A DNA stretch of 64,000 nucleotides from Didemnitutus sp041906465 (GCA_041906465.1 JAYRJE010000001.1:1-64000), one strand, 5' to 3'; counted from the first letter of the stretch, positions 52,521-62,178 are shown. Translations and numbers: made by a program. Notes: a model not told the origin generated them from the sequence alone.

Positions 52521-53519
52521 ATGAGCTCAGCGCCGAAATCCTCCTCCGTTCCGTCCTTCGCCAGCACGCTGCTCGATCGCGGCGGCATGACGCTCGTGCT
52601 GGCCGCGCTCGTCGCGCTCTGCTGGGTCACCGTCCGCGGTTTCGGCACGCCCGAGAACTTCATGAACCTGCTCCTGCAGGTCTCGATGGTGGGCACCGTG
52701 GCGACGACGATGCTGTTCTGCCTCGCCTCGGGAAACTTCGATCTTTCCGTCGGCACGATCATCCCGGCCGGCGGCGTGCTTTGCGCGCTGGTCCTGCGGC
52801 AAACGAACAATCTCTTCCTCGCGCTCACCGCCTCGCTCGCGTTCGGCGCGCTGGTCGGGTTCCTCAACGGCACCATCGTCGCGCGCCTGAAGATCAACCC
52901 GCTGATCACGACGCTCTCGACGATGATGATGGTGCGCGGCATCGCGTTCGTGTTCGCCGACGGCAAGTCGATCGGCATCGCCAACGACGCGCTGCTCAAC
53001 CTCGCGAGCTGGGCCTTCCCCGTGATCCGCAACGACGCGGGCTCGGTCGTCTTCCAGATCACGTTCCCGGTTTGGGTGTGCCTCGGGCTGTTCGCGCTCT
53101 TCGGCTTCGTGCTTCAGCGCACGGCGTTCGGTCGCAACACACTCGCGATCGGCGGCAACGAAGAGGCCGCGCGCCTCGCCGGCGTGAACGTCACGCGCGT
53201 CAAGGTCATCATCTTTACCCTGCAAGGTCTCGTCGCCGCGCTCGCTGGCGTCCTCCTCGCCGCCCGCCTGGGCATCGGCGACCCCAAGACAGCGCAGGGC
53301 AGCGAGCTGTCGATCATCTCTGCCTGCGTGCTCGGCGGCGTGTCGCTCTCGGGCGGCGTGGGTCGCATGAGTCACGTGATCGCCGGCGTGTTCATCATGG
53401 GCGTCGTCGAAAACGCGATGAACCTGCTGAACATCGACTCGTTCTACCAATACATCGTCCGCGGCGCGATCCTCCTCGCGGCCGTGATGCTGGACCAGCT
53501 GAAGCAGCGGCGGGGGTGA
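52521..53519 (+). CDS. araH: sugar ABC transporter permease (AraH type)
   Basis: A 332-residue inner-membrane permease with about 8-10 TM segments. Family features: SMVGTVATTMLFCLASGNFDLSVG (the FDLSVG motif), RLKINPLITTLSTMMMVRG, FGRNTLAIGGNEEAARLAGVNV and the EAA-like loop, and VLGGVSLSGGVGRMSHVIAGVFIMG. It forms the channel for the araF/araG system. It lies 74 bp after araG, a gap filled in part by palindromes. Confidence 0.92.
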   Translation: MSSAPKSSSVPSFASTLLDRGGMTLVLAALVALCWVTVRGFGTPENFMNLLLQVSMVGTVATTMLFCLASGNFDLSVGTIIPAGGVLCALVLRQTNNLFLALTASLAFGALVGFLNGTIVARLKINPLITTLSTMMMVRGIAFVFADGKSIGIANDALLNLASWAFPVIRNDAGSVVFQITFPVWVCLGLFALFGFVLQRTAFGRNTLAIGGNEEAARLAGVNVTRVKVIIFTLQGLVAALAGVLLAARLGIGDPKTAQGSELSIISACVLGGVSLSGGVGRMSHVIAGVFIMGVVENAMNLLNIDSFYQYIVRGAILLAAVMLDQLKQRRG

Positions 53520-53528
53520 CGCGGATAT

Positions 53529-53606
53529 GTAGAGCGGGGTCGCCGAACCCCGCCTGATCGAGAATTGCACCGCCGTTCGTGGCGGGGATCGGGGACCCCG
53601 CCCTAC
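53529..53606. repeat. REPIN-like pair of inverted palindromes
   Basis: GTAGAGCGGGGTCGCCG... (53529-53554) faces its inverted partner ending CCCCGCCCTAC (53581-53606). Each half is itself a GC-rich palindrome (CGGGGT/ACCCCG). The termini are GTAG and CTAC, as in the 5548 and 58097 elements, although the internal sequence differs. It lies between the convergent araH and mutarotase genes. Confidence 0.75.
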
Positions 53607-53611
53607 AGGGC

Positions 53612-53956
53612 TCAGTCCTGATGAAACACTTCCTCACCCCGCGCCCACCACTCGCCGGCGGCGCGGTCGGCGAGCGGTTGCTGCATCGGTTCGCAGATTT
53701 TCCACCACTCCTGCGTCGTGGGATCCGCCGCCATCTTGGCCATGTCGGCCGCGTGGTCGGTGCCGGTGTATTCGTAGTAGCTGAACAGGTAGGGTTTTCC
53801 GTCCGGCATCCGGCGAAGGAAGATCGAGTAGTTGCGGATATTGCACTGCTTGATCATCGCGAGCACGCCCGGCCAGACGGCGGCGTGAATGCGGGTGTAT
53901 TCGGGGATGGCTTCCTCACGGAGGCCGATGACGGAACCGAAGCGTTGGATTTTCAT
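53612..53956 (-). CDS. L-rhamnose/L-fucose mutarotase (RhaM/YiiL family)
   Basis: A 114-residue protein, full length for the RhaM family. It interconverts alpha and beta anomers of a 6-deoxy-hexose so that the dehydrogenase or isomerase gets the right form. Conserved parts are IPEYTRIHAAVWPGVLAMI (catalytic His), IRNYSIFL, YLFSYYEYTG and TTQEWWKICEPMQQPL. With fucosidases and fuconolactonase-type enzymes nearby, L-fucose is a good guess; the GH106 rhamnosidase-like gene favours L-rhamnose. Both may be used. Confidence 0.9.
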   Translation of the reverse strand: MKIQRFGSVIGLREEAIPEYTRIHAAVWPGVLAMIKQCNIRNYSIFLRRMPDGKPYLFSYYEYTGTDHAADMAKMAADPTTQEWWKICEPMQQPLADRAAGEWWARGEEVFHQD

Positions 53957-53971
53957 TTCTTAAAACTGGTG

Positions 53972-54002
53972 AAACACAGAGGGCACAGAGAACGCAGAGG
54001 GG
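53972..54002. repeat. cacagag-type intergenic repeat, copy 1
   Basis: A short quasi-tandem tract, AAACACAGAGGGCACAGAG followed by AACGCAGAGGGG, lies 16 bp upstream of the mutarotase start. A related copy is at 60439-60469, also just upstream of a minus-strand start. Confidence 0.6.
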
Positions 54003-54105
54003 AACCAAGGACAATCGCTGGCGGTGAGATCTCTCTGAGGTAAGTCAGCGATCTATGCCGCTGCCTTTTGCGCGTCTTGCGCTTTTTGTGGCGATTTCGA
54101 GGCGT

Positions 54106-57100
54106 TCATTCGGAGAGCTTGATGCGGACGGGATTAAGCAGGCGCACCGGGCCGAGCAAGCCGGAGGCCACGAGCGGCTCGTCTTTATCATAGAAATTCC
54201 ACGCCGAGAACGTCACGCGTCCGCCGGGCGGCTTCGGCTTTCCTTCGCGATACCAGGCGGGCAGCCGCACGATGCCGTGCGGGTCGTTGCCCTGCTCGTC
54301 GCGGATCCCGTATTCGTTTTCCACTGGCAGGAACTCGTCGCCGATCAGGCGATTCGTCCAGAGGTTCGTCACCGCGATCTCGAGCGTGTTCGCGCCGGCG
54401 CGCACGAGGTCGGTCACGTCGAGGCGATACGGCTCCTTCCACACCGTGCCGGCCTCGCGGCCGTTCACGCGGACGGAGGCGATCACCTCGACGCGGCCAA
54501 GGTCGAGGATCACGCGTCGGTCGGCGCCGAGGAACTCCGCCGGCACGTCGAGCGTCCGGGAATACGTGGCGGTGCCCGAGAAGAACTTCACGCCCGGATT
54601 CTCGTGCAAATGCAGCGAGCGCAGCGCCGGCAACTCGATCGACTCCGGCGCGCCACGGCCGGACTGGAATTTCACCTGCCAGCCCCCGTCGACGGCCCGC
54701 GGCGCGAGCACCTGCGCGTTCTTCCCCGCGCCGTCGCCGAGTGCGTAGCGGCCGCTCTCCCATGCCAGCGCGGTCGCGCGGCCGCCTTTCTGCGCCACGT
54801 CGGTGACCGCGGGCGTGGCCGGCGCCGGAATGCCCGCCGCGACGATCGCCTTCAACTCGTCGGCCGTGAACGCGCGGTTGAAGTCCTGCGCGGGCACGAA
54901 ATTCCCTTCGAAGTAGTAAACTTGTCCGCGCGATGGCGGCGGCGGTTGGTTTGCCAGACGCGTCAGCGCCTCGATCGCCGGGAAATTCAACATGTAGTCG
55001 ACCGGCGGGATCGGCGAACCGACGCCCGAATGCACCGTCTTGCCGGAGACGAGTCCCTCGCGCACGAGTTCCCCGTTCACGAAGAGCTGCGGCCGGCCGT
55101 CGCGGTAGACGACCGCCACGTGCGTCCAGCCGGAGACCGGCTTCTGCCACACGAGCACCGCCGGGCAGGTCTCGAGCGCGCGCTCGACGACGAAGATGCC
55201 GTTGCGCCCAACCGCGAGACCGGCGGTCGCGTGGCCGGCGCCGAAGCGCACATCGCCCGGATCCGCGGGGATGGCGTAGAACTTGCCCACCTCGTCGATG
55301 CGGCCGGTCGTGCTTTCCGTCGGAAACACGCGGAGGTCGGTGTCGGGTTTTACCCAGATCGCCATCGTGAAGGTGCGCTCAGGCGCGCCGCGCTTCACCA
55401 GCGGCAGCTGCGTGCTGAGGACCGGCTGCCCGTCTTTCGTGAGGCTGAGCGCTCCCGTCGACGCCTCGCGCCGGAACAGCACGAACACCGATTCACCCGG
55501 CTCGAGGCGAAGCGGCACGAGCGCGCGATCCTCGAATTTTTGAAACACGACCGCATCGCCGCGCGTCCCGGTCTCCGTGCGCCAGATTTCTGGCTGCCGG
55601 CCAGCCATGCCGCGAAACGAGCCGACGATCTCCTCGACGCGCCGCTGGCGATTGCCGATGAAGAACAGATCGCCGTCCGGGAGCTTGCGGTGTTGCCACG
55701 ACAGCGCGGCGTCCGGCTGACGGCCCTGGTAAGTGAAGTCCGGCGCCACTCCGCGCGTGCGCAGCGCCTCGGCAATCGTGGAGTTCGCGAGGACGCGCGG
55801 ATGCACCCACAGTTTCTCCGCTTCACGCAGCATCGCCTGCTCGGTCTGCGGGTAGCCGGCCAACGTCGGTGAGAATTGCGGCCGCGGGCCGACGACGGTC
55901 GCGCCGGCGTCGACGAAGGTCTTCAGCTTTTGCAGCAGCTCGGGCCGGATGGCCTTCAGGTCGGGCGGGAGCACGAGCAGCTTGTAGCGTCCGCCTTCGG
56001 GCAGCATGTATTCGCCATCCTTCACTTGGACGCGATTGAGCAGCACATCCGTGTTCACGAGATCGTAGGTGTAGCCGAACGGCATGACCGGCAGCGCCAT
56101 CGACGAGACGTCGGGGCTGCGCTCGCCCGTGAAGTAGAGCACGTCGGCCGCGTAGGTGCCTTGCTGCAGCACAAAGTGCGTGCGCGCGAGGGTGTCGAGC
56201 CACGGCTTCGCCTCGCTGAACCACGTGTTGGTGCGCTCGAAGAAAAAGCCGTAGGGCCCGAGTGAGACGCCGGGCATCGCCGTCGGATGCGGCTGGTGCG
56301 CGTAGCGGTGGAAAATGAAATGGTTCAATCCCTGCGCGCTCACCTCGTCGCCGAGAATTTTCAGCGCATAGGGATACTCGAGCCACCGCGAGGTCTTGAA
56401 CTCGCCGGTGAACGACTCGGCGGCGACCACCGGTTTCCCGTAAACATGCGCGGCGGACGACACCATCTTCACCGCGCGGTTCGGCGTCCACGGCGTGCGG
56501 GTCCAAAACTCCGTCGTCGGCACGTCGGAGAGGCCCGCCACGCGCAACTCGTCGAAATTTCCCGCGCCGTAGCCCTCGACGTAGAATTTCATGCCGCGCC
56601 CGCGCGTCAGCTGGTGCATGCGCTCGTAGTAGTTCTCCGCCATCAGATCGGCCTGCACGCGGCGGAAATCGAAGAGGAAGCGCTCGGCCACGCCCGCATC
56701 GCCGACGATGCGTCCGAAGAGGGTCGGCAAATACCCGGTGAGGTCGTAGCCCGCGCGACGGCGGAACTCCGCGGGAAAATCCTTCGTCCAGTTTTGCATC
56801 CCGGCTTCGTAGCTGTCGATGATCACGGCCGACGGTCCCTTCGCGCCCGCGGCGGCGGCGTCGCTCGCGACGCGGTCGATGACATGCTCGAAATGGAACT
56901 GCGTGGCAGCGGCGCTGAACTTGTCGATCTCCAGGCCGCGCCCCGCGGCGGAAGCGGCGACGTTGAGCTTGCCCGTCGAGGTGTGACCGATGCGCAGGAC
57001 CGTCCACGCGCCCGCGGGCGCGTCCCACTCCAGCCGGTTGCCGTGCAAGTGCGCGGTGAGATCGACGACCTTAGTCGGATCGATCGCCCCCGCGGGCGGC

Positions 57101-58080
57101 ACCGGCGCGGGCGCGACGAGCTGCCCGGAGACGCGATAATCGAAATTCGCCTTCGCCACCCAGTCGTCGATGCGCGGCGTGCGATGCAGGACAAATTCCG
57201 CCAGTTCGCCGTCAGAGGCAGCCGTCACGCGCACGAAGCGCACCCGCGTCGGCGTGAAACTTCGCACCGCCGGCGCGAGAATACCGTGTCGCCCGGGCGC
57301 GCCCACGGTGCAGAGCGCGCGAAATGTTTTTCCGTCCTCCGAGCCTTCGACGGTCAAACGAGCGAAGCGTCCGGTCGCACTCGGGAAAGCGGTGAGCGCG
57401 TGCAGTTCGGTGGGTTCGGCGAACTCAAGCAACAGCGGTGTCGCCGGAGCGAGTGCGAGTTTGGTGGTGAGCGAGCCGTCACTGAGAATCTGCTTGTCGA
57501 CGACCGCATCTCCGAGCTGCACGCGCTGGAGCGCGTCCTCGTAACGCACGCTCTCGGCCGGCAGCGCCGGAAACGCGATCACGAAGGCATCGCGGTAGAA
57601 TCCGCGGTTTGCGTGCGGCGGTGCCAAATCGAGCGCCACGCGACCCCCGCCGGTCACCGTCGTTTCGGTCCAGACAAGCTGTTGCATCGACATCTCCGGC
57701 GTCACCCATGGACCGCCGCTGCTGGACCAGCCGGGGGCGTTGGACATCGTGATGTCGATGCCCAGCCGGTTGCCTTCCTTGATCGCGTGAGTCATCAGGT
57801 CGCGCCAGTGCGGCTCGAGGTAGTTCGCCGGGCCGGCCGGCAGGTAGTCGCTGCCGTCGAAGATCATCGCCCCGCTCACGCCGATCTTCGCCATCGCCTC
57901 GAGATCGAGCGTGATGCCCTCGCGCGTGACGTTGCCGTTCATCCAATGCCAGAACGTCTGCGGCCGCGTGCTGCGCGGCGGCGCGTCAAAGCCGGCGGCG
58001 AGAGGATCAGTCGACGCACCGGCGCAAGCGACGGCGGCGATGAGGGACAGCGAAGCGAGCGTGTGACGAAACGGAATCAT
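54106..58080 (-). CDS. secreted GH106-like alpha-L-rhamnosidase with inserted LamG-like domain
   Basis: A protein of about 1324 residues with a signal peptide (residues 1-24). The start of the mature chain, RPQTFWHWMNGNVTREGITLDLE, and ISMSNAPGWSSSGGPW-like text (ITMSNAPGWSSSGGPWV) are characteristic of GH106. Conserved barrel segments run to about residue 700, and a galactose-binding-like domain closes the protein (RVILDLGRVEVIASVRVNG, AVTNLWTNRLIGDE). Between about 880 and 1080 an extra domain resembles a LamG/concanavalin fold (FTMAIWVKPD, WTHVAVVYRDGRPQLFVNG). The start at ATG 58080 is preferred over 58095. It would release L-rhamnose from rhamnogalacturonan-like chains. Confidence 0.85.
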   Translation of the reverse strand: MIPFRHTLASLSLIAAVACAGASTDPLAAGFDAPPRSTRPQTFWHWMNGNVTREGITLDLEAMAKIGVSGAMIFDGSDYLPAGPANYLEPHWRDLMTHAIKEGNRLGIDITMSNAPGWSSSGGPWVTPEMSMQQLVWTETTVTGGGRVALDLAPPHANRGFYRDAFVIAFPALPAESVRYEDALQRVQLGDAVVDKQILSDGSLTTKLALAPATPLLLEFAEPTELHALTAFPSATGRFARLTVEGSEDGKTFRALCTVGAPGRHGILAPAVRSFTPTRVRFVRVTAASDGELAEFVLHRTPRIDDWVAKANFDYRVSGQLVAPAPVPPAGAIDPTKVVDLTAHLHGNRLEWDAPAGAWTVLRIGHTSTGKLNVAASAAGRGLEIDKFSAAATQFHFEHVIDRVASDAAAAGAKGPSAVIIDSYEAGMQNWTKDFPAEFRRRAGYDLTGYLPTLFGRIVGDAGVAERFLFDFRRVQADLMAENYYERMHQLTRGRGMKFYVEGYGAGNFDELRVAGLSDVPTTEFWTRTPWTPNRAVKMVSSAAHVYGKPVVAAESFTGEFKTSRWLEYPYALKILGDEVSAQGLNHFIFHRYAHQPHPTAMPGVSLGPYGFFFERTNTWFSEAKPWLDTLARTHFVLQQGTYAADVLYFTGERSPDVSSMALPVMPFGYTYDLVNTDVLLNRVQVKDGEYMLPEGGRYKLLVLPPDLKAIRPELLQKLKTFVDAGATVVGPRPQFSPTLAGYPQTEQAMLREAEKLWVHPRVLANSTIAEALRTRGVAPDFTYQGRQPDAALSWQHRKLPDGDLFFIGNRQRRVEEIVGSFRGMAGRQPEIWRTETGTRGDAVVFQKFEDRALVPLRLEPGESVFVLFRREASTGALSLTKDGQPVLSTQLPLVKRGAPERTFTMAIWVKPDTDLRVFPTESTTGRIDEVGKFYAIPADPGDVRFGAGHATAGLAVGRNGIFVVERALETCPAVLVWQKPVSGWTHVAVVYRDGRPQLFVNGELVREGLVSGKTVHSGVGSPIPPVDYMLNFPAIEALTRLANQPPPPSRGQVYYFEGNFVPAQDFNRAFTADELKAIVAAGIPAPATPAVTDVAQKGGRATALAWESGRYALGDGAGKNAQVLAPRAVDGGWQVKFQSGRGAPESIELPALRSLHLHENPGVKFFSGTATYSRTLDVPAEFLGADRRVILDLGRVEVIASVRVNGREAGTVWKEPYRLDVTDLVRAGANTLEIAVTNLWTNRLIGDEFLPVENEYGIRDEQGNDPHGIVRLPAWYREGKPKPPGGRVTFSAWNFYDKDEPLVASGLLGPVRLLNPVRIKLSE

Positions 58081-58096
58081 AAGGAAAAGGGGCAAG

Positions 58097-58175
58097 GTAG
58101 CCGCGCTTGAGCCAAAGGCGAAAGCGTGGCCAGGACGGGAGCGGCCACGTTGTCGCTACGCTCCAACGCGGCTAC
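58097..58175. repeat. REPIN-like element, copy 2
   Basis: A 79-bp element with ends GTAGCCGCG and CGCGGCTAC, closely matching 5548-5630 in both ends and in internal blocks GCGAAAGCGTGG and GGCCACGTTGTCGCT. It differs mainly in the middle. It lies in the gap between two minus-strand glycosidase genes. Confidence 0.8.
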
Positions 58176-58198
58176 TCTGTTTGGCAGGGAGGCGAAAT

Positions 58199-60421
58199 TC
58201 AACGGACAACCTCCAGGAGATACTGCGTGGTGGCCTGGTCCCCGAGTTCGACTTCCCAGCCATCCTCGAGCCGCCGAGCCGGGACGGCGCGCGCGAGCGG
58301 TTTGGCGGCACCGTCGAGCGGCGTCACGAGCACGGCGACGGCGCCGTCGAGTTCGCGCAGTTCGAGCCAGCCGGTGACCGGCTCGATCAGTGTCGGGCCG
58401 TGGCCCCATTTGTCCCAGAGCGTGTGACGGTCGTTCCACACCGAGCCGGTGTTCTGCCAGCGCGCGCAGGTCGTGAGCAGGAGACGGTTCGAGCGCTGGA
58501 TCGGCTCGTCGGTGAGTGACGACAGCGTGATTGCGGCGAACTCGTTTTTCAGTTCGGGCTTCAGGTGCTTCGTCGTATGCGGGTGCGCGCGGAGAAAACC
58601 AACGAGTCCCTGCGAGCGCGGCGTGTCGATGGCCACGACGCCCTGTTTGCCGTCGTGCAGGCGCCAGGTGAGTTCGCCGGTGTCGGAGACGAACGGTGCG
58701 TCCACTTCCGCCGGGAAAGCGGTCGTCCCTTGCCCTTCGAGCGCGCCGATGCGCGAGCCGTGGCGCAGCGGGAGGGAGCGCGGAAAGCCGGGAGTGAAAT
58801 ACGGGCGCTCGCTCTCCGGCAGGCGCATGGCCTCGTTCACCTGTTCGCGCGAGTAGTTGCGCACGAAGGTTTCCTTCGCCGGGCTGACGTCGGCGCGCGA
58901 GAAGAGCAGCGCGCCCACGGCCATCTGCGACATCTTCACCGGATCGAGCGTGATATCGAATTCGTCGGCGACGTAGCGCTGGAAGTTCGGCAGCGCTTTC
59001 GGCTCGAAGGTGTAGAAATAGATGCCGTCCCAATCCTGAAAGGCCGCGTAGGAGGCGAGCAGCGGAATCATCTCGGCGACGTATTCGTTCGGATTCGGGT
59101 GGTTCACCTCGCTGACGGTGAACGGCCGGCCGGCCATCGGGGCGCGGGCGAGCTTCACAATCGTGGAGCGCGTCGGCTGGTCGACCATCGGCGAATTACG
59201 CGCGCCCCAGATCGCGGGGTGCTGCCAGTAGACATGCGCGTCGATGAAATCCAGGAGCGAGTTGGCGCGCAGCAGCGGCTGGCCGGGAATCCAATAGGTG
59301 TGGTCCGCGTTGCCGATCACGAGCGGCTTCACGCCGAGTTCCTGCTTCAGGAAGCGGCCGAAGTCGGTGAAGAACACTTTCTCGACGTCACCGTAGAAAT
59401 CCGCCTCGGCGTGGAAGCGCTCTTTCGGTGCGATGCTGAAATCGCCGCGATGGAGGCGCGGCACGGGCGCGTTCGCGGCGACGCCGGCCTGTTGGCGGAT
59501 AAGCGCGAGTTGCTCCGGCGTGCGATGCTTCGCGAGCCATTGCTGGAACATTTCGTCGAGCTGCGCCGCGTAGCGCGGGGTGAAATCGAGCTGGTAGCGC
59601 GGCGCGCCGGGCTTGAGTTCACCGCGCAGCCAGTTCCGGAACCAGAATTCGTAGATCGAGTTCTCGTTGATGATCTCGACGGTCGCGACGGCCGGCTCGT
59701 GGCGATACTCGGTGTTCGTGTAGGGATTGCGGTGCGTGAGCAGGCGGCGCGCGTAGTCCTTCTGCAGCTCGATCAGGCGGTCGCCGATATAGGTGAACGC
59801 TTTCCAGAGCTGGATCACGTCGTTGTCGGGCACGCCATCGGCGGCCTTGTAGCGACGACCGACGTTGAGATTCAGGTTCGAATAGATGCCGACCTTCTTC
59901 AGTTCGGCGATGAAGTAGTCGAGACGGTCGAGCTGCTCGGCGTCGAAGTCGGTAGTCGTGTCCTTCGTGCTGTCGATCAGGCCGGCTGGCGGCACCTTGA
60001 AGCGGTTGCCTTCGGCCTCGGCGCGATTGCGGTCGGGCTCGAGCGCGGCTTCTTGGGCGGCGGTGCGCGTCGGCATGTCGAGAAAGTGGAAGCGCACGCA
60101 GTTGATGCCGTGACGCGCCATGATTTTCGCCCACTTCGCGGCTTCGGACTTCGGCGGCAGGATGGTCGAGCCGCGCGTCCAGCCGGTGAGATTCACACCC
60201 CAGATGCGGAAGCGTTCGCCGTTGCCTCTCACGAGATGGCCGTCCTTGACGGTGACGAAGCCGTCCGCTCCGGCCGGCTTGTCGCCGAGCAGGAACGAGA
60301 CGTCGACCGGCGAGTCCTCGCGGCCGAGGTGATCGATGACGAAGGGCTGGAAGTTGATCTCGGTCGCGGCGAGCGGTGCGGCGGCAAGGAGGAAGAGGGG
60401 CAGCAGCAGGCGTGGGTTCAT
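58199..60421 (-). CDS. secreted TIM-barrel (clan GH-A-like) glycosidase
   Basis: A 740-residue protein with a signal peptide (residues 1-19). The TIM barrel has GVNLTGW, GINCVRFHFLD, the likely acid/base in VEIINENSIYE, and a probable nucleophile glutamate in TVSEVNHPNP. These are the clan GH-A landmarks at strands 4 and 7. The C-terminal ~200 residues are beta-rich. I cannot place it in one family, though GH5-like enzymes are closest in appearance. It lies between the GH106-like and GH29 genes on the same strand, so it probably attacks the backbone or another branch of the same glycan. Confidence 0.75.
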   Translation of the reverse strand: MNPRLLLPLFLLAAAPLAATEINFQPFVIDHLGREDSPVDVSFLLGDKPAGADGFVTVKDGHLVRGNGERFRIWGVNLTGWTRGSTILPPKSEAAKWAKIMARHGINCVRFHFLDMPTRTAAQEAALEPDRNRAEAEGNRFKVPPAGLIDSTKDTTTDFDAEQLDRLDYFIAELKKVGIYSNLNLNVGRRYKAADGVPDNDVIQLWKAFTYIGDRLIELQKDYARRLLTHRNPYTNTEYRHEPAVATVEIINENSIYEFWFRNWLRGELKPGAPRYQLDFTPRYAAQLDEMFQQWLAKHRTPEQLALIRQQAGVAANAPVPRLHRGDFSIAPKERFHAEADFYGDVEKVFFTDFGRFLKQELGVKPLVIGNADHTYWIPGQPLLRANSLLDFIDAHVYWQHPAIWGARNSPMVDQPTRSTIVKLARAPMAGRPFTVSEVNHPNPNEYVAEMIPLLASYAAFQDWDGIYFYTFEPKALPNFQRYVADEFDITLDPVKMSQMAVGALLFSRADVSPAKETFVRNYSREQVNEAMRLPESERPYFTPGFPRSLPLRHGSRIGALEGQGTTAFPAEVDAPFVSDTGELTWRLHDGKQGVVAIDTPRSQGLVGFLRAHPHTTKHLKPELKNEFAAITLSSLTDEPIQRSNRLLLTTCARWQNTGSVWNDRHTLWDKWGHGPTLIEPVTGWLELRELDGAVAVLVTPLDGAAKPLARAVPARRLEDGWEVELGDQATTQYLLEVVR

Positions 60422-60438
60422 GGCAGACGATGATGTTC

Positions 60439-60469
60439 AAGCACAGAGGACGCAGAGAGCGCGGAGGGG
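60439..60469. repeat. cacagag-type intergenic repeat, copy 2
   Basis: AAGCACAGAGGACGCAGAG continues with agcgcggagggg, related to 53972-54002, and lies 17 bp upstream of a minus-strand start. Confidence 0.6.
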
Positions 60470-60478
60470 CTCGGGAGG

Positions 60479-60513
60479 CGGTGGGTTGAGTGTTTTTAAG
60501 GGGAAACCCACCG
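60479..60513 (-). terminator. hairpin after the GH29 gene
   Basis: Nine-bp arms CGGTGGGTT (60479-60487) / AACCCACCG (60505-60513) with a 17-nt loop lie directly after the fucosidase stop. No T-run follows, so it is a hairpin of uncertain function. Confidence 0.45.
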
Positions 60514-60516
60514 AAT

Positions 60517-62178
60517 TCACTGGAGCGTGATCTTGTAGGCGATGACGTCGGCGCAGGGAAACTGGGCCGGCTTTTCGATGACGAGCGCGTCGGCTTCCTG
60601 GCGCCAGGTGACGGCCTCCGTCGAACCGACGAGCGAGATCGATGCGATTCTGGCGCCGTAGGGCGCGGAGTTGCCGAGCGATTTCACGCGCACGGCCGTC
60701 TCGGGGAGTTTCAGCACGAACGCGTAGAGCGCCCCGTGGTTCGTCGTGAAGCGAATGTCGTCCTGCGTGAATGGCAGCGGGCCGTCCGCGGCGCGGCCAC
60801 GCGGGATTTCCGTCGGGCCTTCGCCGTGAATCTTCCAGGGACGCGAGCCGAAGATGGCCTCGCCGTTGACCTTGTTCCAGGCGGCGAAGCCTTTCAGGAA
60901 CGCGCGCTCGCGGTCGTCGATCGTGCCGTCGCCGCGCATCGGGATGCTGAGCAGCAGCGTGCCGTTCTTGCTGACGACATCGACGAAGTTGCGCACGACC
61001 TGCGTGACGGTCTTGTAGTCGATGTCCTTCTTGTAGTGCCACTGGCCGATGCAGGTGCCGGTCTCGAACGGCAGTTCCTGCACACCGCCCTGCCCGATGC
61101 TGCGCTCGAAGTCCTGCACGACCGCGGGGCGCCGCTCGGCGCGCAGGCCCTTCGCGGTGAGCACGGCGTCGAGCTTGCCGCCGTGGCGCGCGATGTTCGC
61201 GTTGTAGAAATGCGCCGCGATATCGAGGCCGGCCTGGCCAAGCGGCAGCTCGGTGTTGTCGAGGTAGAAGAAGTCCGGCTGGTATCTGTCCAACAGATCC
61301 TGCACGCGGAAGAACCAGTTGTTCACGAACTCCGGGTTGCCCGGCGGCGGTTCCTCGGTCCAAGGGAGATTGTGCGCGTCGTGCCAGGCGCGGAGTTCCT
61401 TCACGGTCTGGATGCCATCGGGGATCACCATGCCGGGTTGCGGGCGGCCGTAGAGGTCCTGCGGGTCGAGGCCGTCCCACCACTTGCCCTGGCCGTCCTC
61501 CTTTTTCAGACGGAACGCGTCGTAGCGCACACCCGCCTTCGGTCCCTCGGCGTCGTAGCCGTAGGCGGTCTGGAACCAGTGCCACGCGTGCGAAGAGTGA
61601 TTCGAGACGCCGAAGCGCAAACCGCGTGCGCGCGCCGCCGTCGCCCACTCGCCGATGATGTCGCGCCGCGGACCGACATTGACGGAATTCCACGCGTGGT
61701 AGCGCGAGGCGAAGGCGTCGAAGTTGTCCTCGTGCGTCGCCATCGCGACGAAGTAGCGCGCGCCGGCGTCGACGAAGAGATCCAGCAACTCGCCCGGGTT
61801 CCAGCGCTCGGCTTTCCAGAGGTTATCGATCTCCATGAAACCGAACTCCGACGGATGACCGTAGACAGCGACGTGGGCCTCGTATTGCTTGTGGCCTTGG
61901 AGATACATCGAGCGCGCATACCAGTCGCCCTCGCCGGGGACGCACTGCGGCCCCCAATGCGCCCAGATGCCGAGCTTCGCGTCGCGAAACCAGTCCGGGC
62001 ACTTGTAGTTCGCCGTAAGGGAATCCCAGTTCGGGGCAAACGGGCCCGGCGCGATCGTGCGCTGGGCGGGCAGCGGCTCGGGTGCCGCGATCGGTGCAGC
62101 CGCGACGCGGCCGATCAACAGCAGGGCGAAAGCCAACGCCAGCGCGCAGCCGCGCAGGCACGTGTTCAGGTGAGGCAT
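60517..62178 (-). CDS. secreted alpha-L-fucosidase, GH29
   Basis: A 553-residue GH29 enzyme with a signal peptide (residues 1-27). Barrel landmarks: KLGIWAHWGPQCVPGEGDWY, RYFVAMATHEDNFDAF, GLRFGVSNHSSHAWHW, and the nucleophile Asp307 in PDFFYLDNTE. The C-terminal beta-sandwich holds GTLLLSIPMRGDG. It releases fucose by retention in the periplasm, complementing the inverting GH95 enzyme. The start is the ATG at 62178, which gives the signal peptide. The gap to the GH gene downstream carries a hairpin and a repeat. Confidence 0.93.
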   Translation of the reverse strand: MPHLNTCLRGCALALAFALLLIGRVAAAPIAAPEPLPAQRTIAPGPFAPNWDSLTANYKCPDWFRDAKLGIWAHWGPQCVPGEGDWYARSMYLQGHKQYEAHVAVYGHPSEFGFMEIDNLWKAERWNPGELLDLFVDAGARYFVAMATHEDNFDAFASRYHAWNSVNVGPRRDIIGEWATAARARGLRFGVSNHSSHAWHWFQTAYGYDAEGPKAGVRYDAFRLKKEDGQGKWWDGLDPQDLYGRPQPGMVIPDGIQTVKELRAWHDAHNLPWTEEPPPGNPEFVNNWFFRVQDLLDRYQPDFFYLDNTELPLGQAGLDIAAHFYNANIARHGGKLDAVLTAKGLRAERRPAVVQDFERSIGQGGVQELPFETGTCIGQWHYKKDIDYKTVTQVVRNFVDVVSKNGTLLLSIPMRGDGTIDDRERAFLKGFAAWNKVNGEAIFGSRPWKIHGEGPTEIPRGRAADGPLPFTQDDIRFTTNHGALYAFVLKLPETAVRVKSLGNSAPYGARIASISLVGSTEAVTWRQEADALVIEKPAQFPCADVIAYKITLQ

